NCBI GenBank assembly: GCA_027335965.1
Contig: DAHWGZ010000097.1
Span: forward strand, 1-6,441
Direction: 5' to 3'
DNA length: 6,441 nucleotides
From: Acidiferrobacter sp.
Lineage (GTDB): Bacteria > Pseudomonadota > Gammaproteobacteria > Acidiferrobacterales > Acidiferrobacteraceae
A model generated the notes under the pieces. The model searched no databases and was not told the DNA's origin. It saw nothing but the letters and a program-made list of their open reading frames with translations. Each line of letters starts with the position of its first letter. The stretch's first letter is position 1. Below, one piece after another: positions 1-5,780 of this stretch. The position numbers and the translations under genes were made by a program.

Positions 1-2
1 TC

Positions 3-794
3 AAAGAGGTCTTGTTCGAGCGCCAGCATGTCCAACGCCTGGGGATAGCGCCGCTCACCAGCATGTTCCTCCAGGGGCGGTTCAGTCACCGCCGCTTCGA
101 TCCCATGATCCGTTCCGCGCACGATTCCGACGGGCTTGCCGTGGCGCTGCCCAATGACGGGCGCCTGTGGTGGCCGCTGCGCGACCCCAAGCGCATCGCC
201 ATCTACCGCTTCCCGGAGACGAACCCGGCCGGTTTCGGGCTCATGCAGCGGGCGCGCCGCGCGGGCGACTATCGCGCCTACGGCATGCATTATGAGCGGC
301 GTCCGAACGCCTGGGTGACGCCGGAGGGCGATTGGGGGCCCGGACACCTGGTGCTGGTGGAGTTGCCGACCACCACCCAGACCAATGACAACATCTCGGC
401 CTTCTGGGTGCCCAAGAACCAGCCGCCGGCGCTCACGCCCATGACCTTCCATTACCGCATCAACTGGACGGGGGACGATCCGCGCGGCGCGCATCTCGGT
501 TACGTCAGCGCCTGGCGGCGCGGGCAGCGCCCGGCGCACACGCAGACCTACGTCATCGATTTCGCGGGGCCGGTGCTGGCGCGATCGAGCCCCGCGGCGC
601 TCGCCCCGGTGGTGCACATCTATGGTCCGGCGCGGCTCGGCAAGCCGTGGCTGACGCGCAACGCGGCCGGCGATATCCGCCTGCAGTTTGGCGTCGTGCG
701 CACGGGCGCGGCACCGGTCACCATCCATGCCTCGCTCTCGCAGGGCGGCAAGCGCGTGACCGAGACCTGGGCCAACGCCCTGCCGGGCGCCTGA
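3..794 (+). CDS. OpgG/OpgD-family periplasmic glucan protein, C-terminal part (5' end outside window)
   Basis: The reading frame is open to the left edge, so this is the end of a longer gene; the family is usually about 500-550 residues and about 264 are visible. The TTG at 12 is not the start, because family-like sequence (KEV) continues before it. The visible protein resembles the C-terminal half of E. coli OpgG/MdoG as I remember it: ERQHVQRLGIAPLTSMF, HDSDGL, NPKR-like DPKR, NPAGFGLMQR, GDWGPG, TNDNISAFWVP, then an Ig-like C-terminal domain ending in TETWANALP. Family members act in the periplasm on osmoregulated beta-1,2-glucans; recent work places them in glycoside hydrolase family GH186. 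OpgG and OpgD cannot be separated here because the N-terminus and signal peptide are missing. No opgH glucosyltransferase follows; the next gene converges from the other strand 11 bases away. Confidence 0.93.
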   Translation, partial: KEVLFERQHVQRLGIAPLTSMFLQGRFSHRRFDPMIRSAHDSDGLAVALPNDGRLWWPLRDPKRIAIYRFPETNPAGFGLMQRARRAGDYRAYGMHYERRPNAWVTPEGDWGPGHLVLVELPTTTQTNDNISAFWVPKNQPPALTPMTFHYRINWTGDDPRGAHLGYVSAWRRGQRPAHTQTYVIDFAGPVLARSSPAALAPVVHIYGPARLGKPWLTRNAAGDIRLQFGVVRTGAAPVTIHASLSQGGKRVTETWANALPGA

Positions 795-806
795 GCGGTC
801 GCGCCC
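785..806. repeat. Inverted repeat between convergent genes
   Basis: GGGCGC (785-790) and GCGCCC (801-806) form a perfect 6-bp stem with a 10-base loop. It spans the stop codon of the OpgG-family gene and touches that of the opposing barrel gene. No T-run follows on either strand, so it is not a canonical intrinsic terminator. It could be a weak bidirectional end structure, or chance in GC-rich DNA. Confidence 0.3.
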
Positions 807-1357
807 TAGAGACGGTAGCGCAGGCTGAGCAGGACGCTCGAAAGGCTTTGCGTGAGCGCCCCGCGGCCGAGGATGTACTGGTATTGGAGGCGCACGCCCC
901 AGGGTCGCGCCAGGCGGTAGGACAGGCCCACGGCGAACAGCGGATTGAAGCCATGGGCCCCGCGCCGGCCGTTGGGGCTCTCGCTCCAGTGCGCGCCGCC
1001 GGCCATGCCGATGAGGCGCAGGCGCGCGCTCAAGGGCGCCCGCGCGACCGCGGTGAGTTCGGCGAGCGTCATCTCGTAGGCGGTCACGGATTCGTAGCCG
1101 GCCCGCAGCCCCAGCCACGAGAGCGGCTGGTAGCTGAGCGCGAGCCCGAAATCCTTCGAGGTGCCATCCCTGGGGGCCCGCGAGGCGCCGATGTTCACGC
1201 CCACGACCCACGGCAGGCGTCGCGCCAGGGCGTGCGGCGCGGCCGCCACCATGAGCACGAGCAGGGCCGGCGCCAACCGCCCGGACGGGCGTGGGCGCTC
1301 GCGCCGGAGAGGACTGGCATCGCGTCGGGGTTGGAAATGGTCTAAGCTTGTGGCCAT
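806..1357 (-). CDS. Small outer-membrane beta-barrel protein
   Basis: This 183-residue protein has an N-terminal export signal: an Arg-rich region to about residue 27, a hydrophobic core at 28-41 (APALLVLMVAAA) and an ALA cleavage site at 43-45. The mature part of about 138 residues shows alternating polar/nonpolar strands rich in Gly and aromatic residues: VVGVNIGAS, FGLALSYQPLSWLGLRAGYES, TAYEMTLAEL, ARLRLIGMAGG, FAVGLSYRLARPWGVRLQYQYI, and SVLLSLRYRL at the C-terminus. This is the style of OmpA-like or OMP beta-barrel families with about eight strands. The last residue is Leu, not the more usual Phe or Trp. The start is ATG at 1357, because AAGGAAGG (minus strand, 1372-1365) lies 7 bases before it; an upstream in-frame ATG at 1399 lacks this support. 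The function is unknown; it could be a structural or adhesion-type barrel. Confidence 0.8.
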   Translation of the reverse strand: MATSLDHFQPRRDASPLRRERPRPSGRLAPALLVLMVAAAPHALARRLPWVVGVNIGASRAPRDGTSKDFGLALSYQPLSWLGLRAGYESVTAYEMTLAELTAVARAPLSARLRLIGMAGGAHWSESPNGRRGAHGFNPLFAVGLSYRLARPWGVRLQYQYILGRGALTQSLSSVLLSLRYRL

Positions 1358-1982
1358 GTCGCTACCTTCCTTGGAGTTGCGGGCGTTGCTGGATGCCACC
1401 CTGGCCCATTACGAGCATCGGGCGGCGGCGTTTTGGGAGGCGACCCGCGACCATGACGTCACGCAGAACCGCGAGGCGTTGCTGGCAGCGCTTGGCCCTG
1501 GCGGCCCCTGGACGATCCTGGATCTCGGGTGCGGCCCCGGCCGTGACCTGAAGGCCTTTTCCGATCTCGGCCATCGCGCCATCGGCGTGGAGGGCGCGGG
1601 TCGATTTGTCGCCATGGCTCAAGCATACAGCAAGTGCGAGGTCTGGCAGCAGGATTTCTTGGATCTGGATCTGCCGCGCGGACACTTCGACGGCATTTAC
1701 GCCAACGCCTCCTTGTTTCATGTCCCGCGCCAGAGCCTGCCGCTGGTGTTGGCGCGCCTGCACGCGGCGCTGCGCGACAACGGGGTGTTCTTCGCCTCGA
1801 ACCCGCGCGGGACCGGCGAGGAGGGCTATCGGGATGGGCGTTACGGGGTCTTGCACGACTGGCCGACGTGGCGCTCGCTCACCGAGGCGGCGGGCTTCGC
1901 GGCGCTCACGCATTATTATCGTCCGGGGGACGTGCCGGTGGCGCAGGCCCGGTGGATCGCAAGCGTATGGCGCAAGATCTGA
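1356..1982 (+). CDS. Class I SAM-dependent methyltransferase
   Basis: This 208-residue protein has a Rossmann methyltransferase fold. Motif I, ILDLGCGPGRD, is at 54-64. The acidic residue after strand 2 is E79 (GVEG). QQDF at 97-101 carries the acid that normally lies near the adenine. GIYANASLFHVP at 113-124 is the post-II/motif IV region. The N-terminal helix contains FWEATRDHDVTQN (26-38) and the end reads ASVWRK; both are typical of a widespread proteobacterial subfamily annotated only as class I methyltransferase. The substrate is unknown. The ATG at 1356 is preferred because homologous-looking sequence begins soon after it. It has no strong Shine-Dalgarno, and the in-frame GTG at 1350, with GGAAATGG upstream, is an alternative. 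The gene starts back-to-back with the barrel gene and overlaps the next gene by 16 bases, suggesting coupled translation. Any promoter would lie inside the opposite gene; none is clear. Confidence 0.9.
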   Translation: MSLPSLELRALLDATLAHYEHRAAAFWEATRDHDVTQNREALLAALGPGGPWTILDLGCGPGRDLKAFSDLGHRAIGVEGAGRFVAMAQAYSKCEVWQQDFLDLDLPRGHFDGIYANASLFHVPRQSLPLVLARLHAALRDNGVFFASNPRGTGEEGYRDGRYGVLHDWPTWRSLTEAAGFAALTHYYRPGDVPVAQARWIASVWRKI

Positions 1983-2539
1983 CCGCGCCCGCGAGGGCGC
2001 GGCCCTGGGGCCTGGGCCTGGGGGCGGCGGTGCTGTATCTGTTCGTGGTGGGCGCGGTCCGGTTCGTGCCCCCGCGGCCCTCGCTCTTTGGGGTGTTGCT
2101 GCAGACCGCGACCCGCACCACGCTTTCTCGCGCGCTGATTCGCGCGCATCTGACCCTGGCCCCTCACGGGCGGCATCGATGGTACGACCTCTATGATGTC
2201 AACGGGGTCTTGAAGCACGCGCATAAGCTTGCCGTGAGCTACACCCGGGGCGGGCGCTTCGTGAAGGCCGTCTACACCTTTCCAAGCTTCATCAGCACCC
2301 GGCATTTCAGCGAGGTGCTGAAGATGGTCACCGCCAAGTACGGGCCGCCGACCCGCATGAGCGGGCACGTATCCATCGGCCGCGCGCGGGCGCGCTGGAA
2401 GCTGCCGTATGGCTTCGAGATCATCGTCAAGCGGCGCTGGCCGAACCCGACGACCTATCTCGTCATCGAAAATCGCCTGACCCTGGCGCGCATGAAGGCC
2501 GAGCAGAGGCATGCCATGGCGCACAACGGCGCCTTTTAG
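1967..2539 (+). CDS. Membrane-anchored protein of unknown function
   Basis: This 190-residue protein is not recognised. One hydrophobic segment at about 14-33 (WGLGLGAAVLYLFVVGAVRF) follows a short N-terminus containing three Arg, so it is probably a signal anchor. The rest is soluble and basic: HRWYDLYDVNGVLKHAHKLAV (70-90), a GRFVKAVYTF strand (97-105), a helix around HFSEVLKMVTAKYG, a strand pair ARWKLPYGFEIIVKRRWP (142-159) with TTYLVIEN, and a basic C-terminal helix. The WKLPYG...RRWPNPTTYL pattern looks like a compact alpha/beta domain acting outside the inner membrane; that is inference. The ATG at 1967 lies inside the methyltransferase end, overlapping by 16 bases, with only a weak GGA upstream, so translational coupling is likely. 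The frame is open further upstream, but that part is the shadow of the methyltransferase. Confidence 0.72.
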   Translation: MAQDLTAPARARPWGLGLGAAVLYLFVVGAVRFVPPRPSLFGVLLQTATRTTLSRALIRAHLTLAPHGRHRWYDLYDVNGVLKHAHKLAVSYTRGGRFVKAVYTFPSFISTRHFSEVLKMVTAKYGPPTRMSGHVSIGRARARWKLPYGFEIIVKRRWPNPTTYLVIENRLTLARMKAEQRHAMAHNGAF

Positions 2540-2570
2540 GCGCGCCACGCCACGGTCCCACTAAAGGCGC
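2529..2570. repeat. Inverted repeat at the end of the upstream gene
   Basis: GCGCCTTTTAG (2529-2539, covering the stop codon of the upstream gene) is the near-perfect reverse complement of CTAAAGGCGC (2561-2570), with one extra T. The intervening 21 bases make a large loop. It could form at the transcript 3' end, but no T-tract follows. Confidence 0.4.
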
Positions 2571-2585
2571 GTCGCCGACGCCGTG

Positions 2586-2606
2586 CCCCGCCAAGACCTG
2601 GCGGGG
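2586..2606. repeat. Perfect 8-bp GC hairpin
   Basis: CCCCGCCA (2586-2593) and TGGCGGGG (2599-2606) pair perfectly around a 5-base loop (AGACC). It would be very stable in RNA. The bases after it (AATGAGGG) are not T-rich, so it is not a standard intrinsic terminator. It could be a transcript-end stabiliser, part of a small RNA or a dispersed repeat unit. Confidence 0.55.
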
Positions 2607-2630
2607 AATGAGGGAGTCCGGCGCCCCGTC

Positions 2631-2656
2631 GGCCCCCCCCTTGCGCAAGAGGGGCC
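2631..2656. repeat. GC hairpin containing a C8 tract
   Basis: The palindrome CTTGCGCAAG (2640-2649) is flanked by CCCC (2635-2638) and GGGG (2651-2654), with one mismatch between them and outer GG/CC pairs possible across a two-base bulge. The C8 run is at 2633-2640. There is no T-tract downstream on either strand. Confidence 0.45.
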
Positions 2657-2670
2657 CTTGGCTCCATAAT
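2641..2670 (+). promoter_or_regulatory. Weak candidate sigma-70 promoter for the helicase
   Basis: TTGCGC (2641-2646) and CATAAT (2665-2670) are separated by 18 bases. The -10 matches TATAAT in 5 of 6 positions, the -35 only in 3 of 6. It sits at the edge of the AT-richer stretch and would give a leader of about 165 bases before the helicase. Other poor matches exist downstream (TTCCGA/CCTAAT at 2730-2758), so the assignment is uncertain. Confidence 0.22.
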
Positions 2671-2794
2671 GGCGACTCAGGATGGCTAATGTCTGTAGTG
2701 TTGTCGATATCAAGATTGTATCCCGCACGTTCCGACCTCCGTCAGTCGTTACCCTAATCCCGTCATAACCATTGTCGCCCTTCAGGGTGCCGAT

Positions 2795-2829
2795 GGCGTG
2801 CGGCCGCGCGCCGCTTCCCTAGGTTTTTT
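2795..2829 (+). promoter_or_regulatory. Leader hairpin plus T6 tract before the helicase start
   Basis: GGCGTGC (2795-2801) pairs with GCGCGCC (2806-2812) around a GGCC loop, with one G-U pair in RNA. A T6 run follows at 2824-2829, 11 bases after the stem, just before the AGGAG ribosome binding site (2831-2835). The gap is too long for a normal terminator. It could still be a leader element or a structure affecting access to the ribosome binding site. Confidence 0.3.
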
Positions 2830-2840
2830 CAGGAGTCTTC

Positions 2841-4175
2841 ATGTCCTTTGCATCGCTGAATCTGGCAGCCCCGTTGTTGAAAGCCCTCGAGGCCGCCGGC
2901 TATGAACAGCCCACCCCCATTCAGGAAAGCGCGATCCCGGCGGTACTCGCCGGCCGCGACGTCATGGCCTGTGCCCAGACCGGAACCGGCAAGACGGCGG
3001 CCTTTTTGCTGCCCACCTTGCACCGGCTCGAGACGCGCCGGGCGCCCGCCGGGCGCGGCCCGAGGGCGCTGGTGCTGACCCCCACCCGCGAGCTCGCGAC
3101 CCAGGTGCGGGATGCCGCATCGTTGTACGCCAAGGAGCTTTCGCACCTGCGTTTCGGGACGATCGTGGGCGGCGTGCCCTATCCGCCGCAACAAAAGCTT
3201 CTCATGCGGCCGCTCGACATCCTGGTGGCGACCCCGGGCCGCTTCCTCGACCATATGGAGCGGGGGCGCATCGACTTCTCGCGCCTCGAGGTCGTGATCC
3301 TCGATGAGGCCGACCGCATGCTCGACATGGGCTTTCTCGCGGACGTCGAACGCATCATGGCGGCGACCCCGCCGACGCGCCAGACGGTGATGTTCTCGGC
3401 GACCTTCGAGGGCCGCATCGCGACGCTCGCCGGCCGGCTCTTGAAGGATCCGGAGCGCATCCGCATCGCGCCCACCGAGGCGCAGAATGCGAAGATCGCC
3501 CAGCACGTCCACTATGTCAGCGACGTCGCGCAAAAGAAGGCGATGTTGATGACCCTGTTGAACGAGGACGCGATGGGGCAGGCGATCGTGTTCACCGGCA
3601 CCAAGCACGGCGCCGAACGGTTGGCCACGGCCATCGGCCAGAACGGGCATACCGCCGCGGCCCTGCACGGCGACATGCGCCAGGGCGCGCGCAATCGCAC
3701 GCTCGCGCAATTTCGCGCGGGCACGGTGCGCGTGCTGGTGGCCACCGATGTCGCGGCGCGCGGCATCGATGTCGCCGCCATCTCGCATGTCTTCAATTAC
3801 GACCTCCCGCGCTCCGCGGAAGACTATGTGCATCGCATCGGGCGGACCGGGCGCGCCGGCCAGAGCGGTTCGGCCGTGTCGTTTGCCTTGCGCGCCGAGC
3901 ACGGGGCGGTGAAGCGCATCGAGCGCTTCACCGGCCAGCCGATCCCGTCGCGCGCCCTGGCGGGCTTCCCGGTCACCGAGCCCCCGGCGCCTGGCGCGCG
4001 GGGTCCGGCGCCGGCCGGCCGCAGCCGGCCGCAGCGGGCCGGGGATCGCAATCGCTCGGGGCGGCCAGGCGGCGCCCCCGGGGGCGGGCGGAGTTTTGCG
4101 CGCCGCTCGCCGGATCGGGACGGTCATGGACCGGCGGGGCGCTCGCGCCTGGAATCGGTGGGCGGGGAGTCCTAG
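2841..4175 (+). CDS. rhlE: RhlE-like DEAD-box ATP-dependent RNA helicase
   Basis: This 444-residue cytoplasmic RNA helicase has all core motifs in order: F3 and the Q motif PTPIQ (24-28), motif I AQTGTGKT (45-52), Ia PTRELA (81-86), Ib TPGR (131-134), II DEAD (155-158), III SAT (186-188), IV IVFTGTK (249-255), V ATDVAARGID (301-310) and VI HRIGRTGR (331-338). The opening MSFASL...GYEQPTPIQ...AIPAVLAGRDVMACAQTGTGKT closely follows E. coli RhlE as I remember it; SrmB- or DbpA-type helicases are less likely, and no DbpA-type RNA-binding domain is present. Such proteins unwind short RNA duplexes in ribosome assembly, RNA decay and cold adaptation. After residue 376 comes a low-complexity Pro/Gly/Arg-rich basic tail to the end, typical of helicase RNA-binding extensions. 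The start is ATG at 2841 with AGGAG five bases upstream. It is monocistronic, closed by the terminator at 4220-4251. Confidence 0.96.
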   Translation: MSFASLNLAAPLLKALEAAGYEQPTPIQESAIPAVLAGRDVMACAQTGTGKTAAFLLPTLHRLETRRAPAGRGPRALVLTPTRELATQVRDAASLYAKELSHLRFGTIVGGVPYPPQQKLLMRPLDILVATPGRFLDHMERGRIDFSRLEVVILDEADRMLDMGFLADVERIMAATPPTRQTVMFSATFEGRIATLAGRLLKDPERIRIAPTEAQNAKIAQHVHYVSDVAQKKAMLMTLLNEDAMGQAIVFTGTKHGAERLATAIGQNGHTAAALHGDMRQGARNRTLAQFRAGTVRVLVATDVAARGIDVAAISHVFNYDLPRSAEDYVHRIGRTGRAGQSGSAVSFALRAEHGAVKRIERFTGQPIPSRALAGFPVTEPPAPGARGPAPAGRSRPQRAGDRNRSGRPGGAPGGGRSFARRSPDRDGHGPAGRSRLESVGGES

Positions 4176-4219
4176 TCCTTTTGCGGCGCCCGCGTCAGCG
4201 GGTCGCTCAGGGATCGAGG

Positions 4220-4251
4220 AAGGGGGGGCCTTGTGGCCCCCCCTTTTTTTT
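4220..4251 (+). terminator. Intrinsic terminator of the helicase gene
   Basis: GGGGGGGCC (4222-4230) pairs perfectly with GGCCCCCCC (4235-4243) around a TTGT loop and is followed by eight Ts (4244-4251). Two As (4220-4221) can pair with the first Ts. It is a canonical Rho-independent terminator 47 bases after the helicase stop. A smaller hairpin, CCCGC-GTCA-GCGGG (4189-4202), precedes it. The terminator also shows that the next gene does not begin upstream, although its reading frame stays open through here. Confidence 0.95.
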
Positions 4252-4272
4252 GGGTCCGGACCGGGCGGGGCC

Positions 4273-4289
4273 TTGGCATGGGCTGTGCA
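4273..4289 (+). promoter_or_regulatory. Near-consensus sigma-54 (-24/-12) promoter element
   Basis: TTGGCATGGGCTGTGCA matches the RpoN consensus YTGGCACGRNNNTTGCW except at two positions. It keeps the invariant GG (4275-4276) and GC (4287-4288) with exactly 10 bases between. It lies between the helicase terminator and the diguanylate cyclase start; transcription would begin near 4300, about 27 bases before the GTG at 4327. An activator binding site was not identified. The match is seen in the sequence; the function is inferred. Confidence 0.45.
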
Positions 4290-4326
4290 AGGATCGTGGG
4301 GGATTCCGAAAAGCGAGGGTATCGGC

Positions 4327-5742
4327 GTGGGCCAGGGTGGGGTGGAGCGTTCGGTGTTGACGCTGGGTCAGGCCCCGGCCACGGCGTCCGTGCGCATGGC
4401 GGCGGCCGTCATCATAGCGGCGCTGGGTGGCGTGACGCTCATTGTCGCCCTGCACGCCTATGCCCGGACGGTGGTGTTGCCGGGCTTCCTGCCGGCCTTT
4501 GCCTCATTGACCGCGCTCGCCGACATGTTGACCGCTTACCTCTTGTGGGGGCAGGCGCGCGCCGGCGAGGAGCCGGCGCTGGTGGTGCTGGCCGCCACCT
4601 ATCTTGGCAGCGCGCTGCTGGTCGCGGTCAACGCCTGGCTGTTCCCGGCGGCGTTCTTCGTGGCCCGCGGGCGCGCGGGCGAGGCCGCCGCGTGGCTGTG
4701 GGTCTTCTGGCATCTGTTCTTTGTGGGCGGCGTGACCGTCTACGGCCTGTATCCCGCGACGTGGTCGAGTCCGGCGGACTTCGCGCGCGTCGCCCGCGCC
4801 GGCGCGTCGGTCATGTTGTCGTCGGTGGCCGCGGCCGTGGCGCTCGCGCGCTCGGGGTCGCTGCCGGCGCTGATCGGCGAGGCGCGCTTCCATTTGCCGA
4901 CCTTCCTGTTGGTGGCCTTGCCGGTGGCCATGGGGCTTGCGATGTGGGCGCTCGCCTATGGTCGCAGGGCGCGCACCGTGCTCGACACCTGGCTGTTCGT
5001 GGCCATGGCCGGGATGTGGTGCGACACGGCGCTCATGCATCTCGGCGATGGGCGGTTTAGCAACGGCTGGTATGCCGCGCATGCCATCAGTCTGGGGGCG
5101 GCCCTGGCGGTGCTGCTCGGCTGTCTCGCGGAGGTGAACCGGCTCTACGGCCGGCTCGTGTGGCACGAGGCGCGCATGAATCACGCCAATGCCGATCTGC
5201 GCGCCATGAACAGCGCGTTGAGCACCATGGCCGAACGCGACGCGCTCACGCAGCTTTTGAACCGCCGCGCGGTCCTTCGGCAGCTGTCCGAGCACTTCGA
5301 GGGCCGGCGACAAGGCGGCGCGGCGGTCGGCGTCCTCATGATCGACCTCGATCATTTCAAGACGATCAACGATGAATGGGGGCATCTCGCCGGTGACGAG
5401 GTGTTGGCGCAGATGGCCACGCGCCTGCGCACGACCATGCGCGGGAGCGATGTCGTCGGGCGTTATGGCGGCGAGGAGTTTCTGGTGGTGTTGCCGGGCA
5501 CCAGCGCGCAGGGCGTGCGCGTCACCGCCACCAAGCTGCTTCAGGCGGTGCGGGGCGCGCCCTTCGCGTGCCAGGGCGGATCGATCACCGTGACCGTGAG
5601 CATCGGCTCGACCTGCGTGGATGCCAGGGACCTGGACCCCGACAGCGCCATCGCGCGCGCCGATCGCGCCCTTTATGCCGCCAAGCACAATGGCCGCGAT
5701 CGCGAGGTCTGGGCCGATCCCGCGCAGGATCGGGAACTGTAG
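4327..5742 (+). CDS. MASE4-GGDEF membrane diguanylate cyclase
   Basis: This 471-residue inner-membrane protein makes cyclic di-GMP from two GTP. The N-terminal part (about 24-271) has about eight hydrophobic segments (near 24-43, 53-74, 84-110, 121-142, 159-174, 190-211, 219-238 and 250-271). It includes LPGFLPAFASLTALADMLTAYLL and AATYLGSALLVAVNAWLFPAAFF-type sequence, which I recognise as a MASE4 sensor domain, as in E. coli CdgI (YeaI). A short linker helix (about 272-303, VNRLYGRLVWHEARMNHANA) leads to GGDEF (303-463): DALTQLLNRR, the metal-binding Asp of MIDLDHFK (D340), NDEWGHLAGDEVL, the active GGEEF at 381-385, and an intact inhibitory I-site RGSD at 372-375. It is therefore probably active and product-inhibited. 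There is no EAL domain. The start is GTG at 4327, with GAGG (4315-4318) 8 bases upstream; the longer open frame crosses the terminator, so earlier starts are rejected. The signal sensed by MASE4 is unknown. Confidence 0.92.
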   Translation: MGQGGVERSVLTLGQAPATASVRMAAAVIIAALGGVTLIVALHAYARTVVLPGFLPAFASLTALADMLTAYLLWGQARAGEEPALVVLAATYLGSALLVAVNAWLFPAAFFVARGRAGEAAAWLWVFWHLFFVGGVTVYGLYPATWSSPADFARVARAGASVMLSSVAAAVALARSGSLPALIGEARFHLPTFLLVALPVAMGLAMWALAYGRRARTVLDTWLFVAMAGMWCDTALMHLGDGRFSNGWYAAHAISLGAALAVLLGCLAEVNRLYGRLVWHEARMNHANADLRAMNSALSTMAERDALTQLLNRRAVLRQLSEHFEGRRQGGAAVGVLMIDLDHFKTINDEWGHLAGDEVLAQMATRLRTTMRGSDVVGRYGGEEFLVVLPGTSAQGVRVTATKLLQAVRGAPFACQGGSITVTVSIGSTCVDARDLDPDSAIARADRALYAAKHNGRDREVWADPAQDREL

Positions 5743-5757
5743 GCCCGGGGCCAGGTT

Positions 5758-5779
5758 GCGCGCCTTGGGCGCGGCGCGC
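5758..5779 (+). repeat. 7-bp GC hairpin downstream of the diguanylate cyclase
   Basis: GCGCGCC (5758-5764) and GGCGCGC (5773-5779) pair perfectly around an 8-base loop, 15 bases after the stop codon. The bases after it (TAGGGTGA) are not T-rich. It may be part of the transcript end of the cyclase gene, but is not a standard intrinsic terminator. Confidence 0.4.
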
Positions 5780-5780
5780 T

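Larger units (their letters stand above)
2540..2840. other. Gene-free, structured region before the helicase
   Basis: No convincing gene lies in these 301 bases. The left part (about 2529-2656) is very GC-rich and full of inverted repeats, including an uninterrupted C8 tract at 2633-2640. The right part (about 2662-2790) is visibly richer in A and T than the rest of the window, as expected for a promoter and leader. The last 50 bases hold a GC hairpin, a T6 tract and the helicase ribosome binding site. The region most likely combines the 3' end of the upstream unit with the promoter and 5' leader of the helicase. Confidence 0.6.

Noticed and set aside
1161..1355. Upstream extension of the methyltransferase frame
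   Set aside because: It is antisense to the signal-peptide region of the barrel gene and encodes Arg-rich low-complexity sequence unlike a methyltransferase N-terminus.
2658..2674. Second GG-N10-GC element before the helicase
   Set aside because: It matches only about 12 of 16 sigma-54 consensus positions and mismatches within the -12 TTGC core.
2682..2768. 28-codon frame (ATG at 2682) in the helicase leader, a possible leader peptide
   Set aside because: No ribosome binding site at a usable distance and no attenuator arrangement such as repeated codons followed by alternative stems.
2829..4127. Long open frame (432 codons) on the minus strand opposite the helicase
   Set aside because: It is antisense to a gene with every DEAD-box motif; its Arg/His/Gly-rich product has no recognisable domain. 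Such frames are common in GC-rich DNA.
4096..4326. Extended N-terminus of the diguanylate cyclase
   Set aside because: It would overlap the helicase C-terminus and run through a textbook terminator; the GTG at 4327 has a good ribosome binding site.
4504..5688. Long open frame (394 codons) on the minus strand opposite the diguanylate cyclase
   Set aside because: The plus strand encodes clear membrane segments and a full GGDEF domain; the antisense product is Arg/His/Gln-rich and shows no domain.
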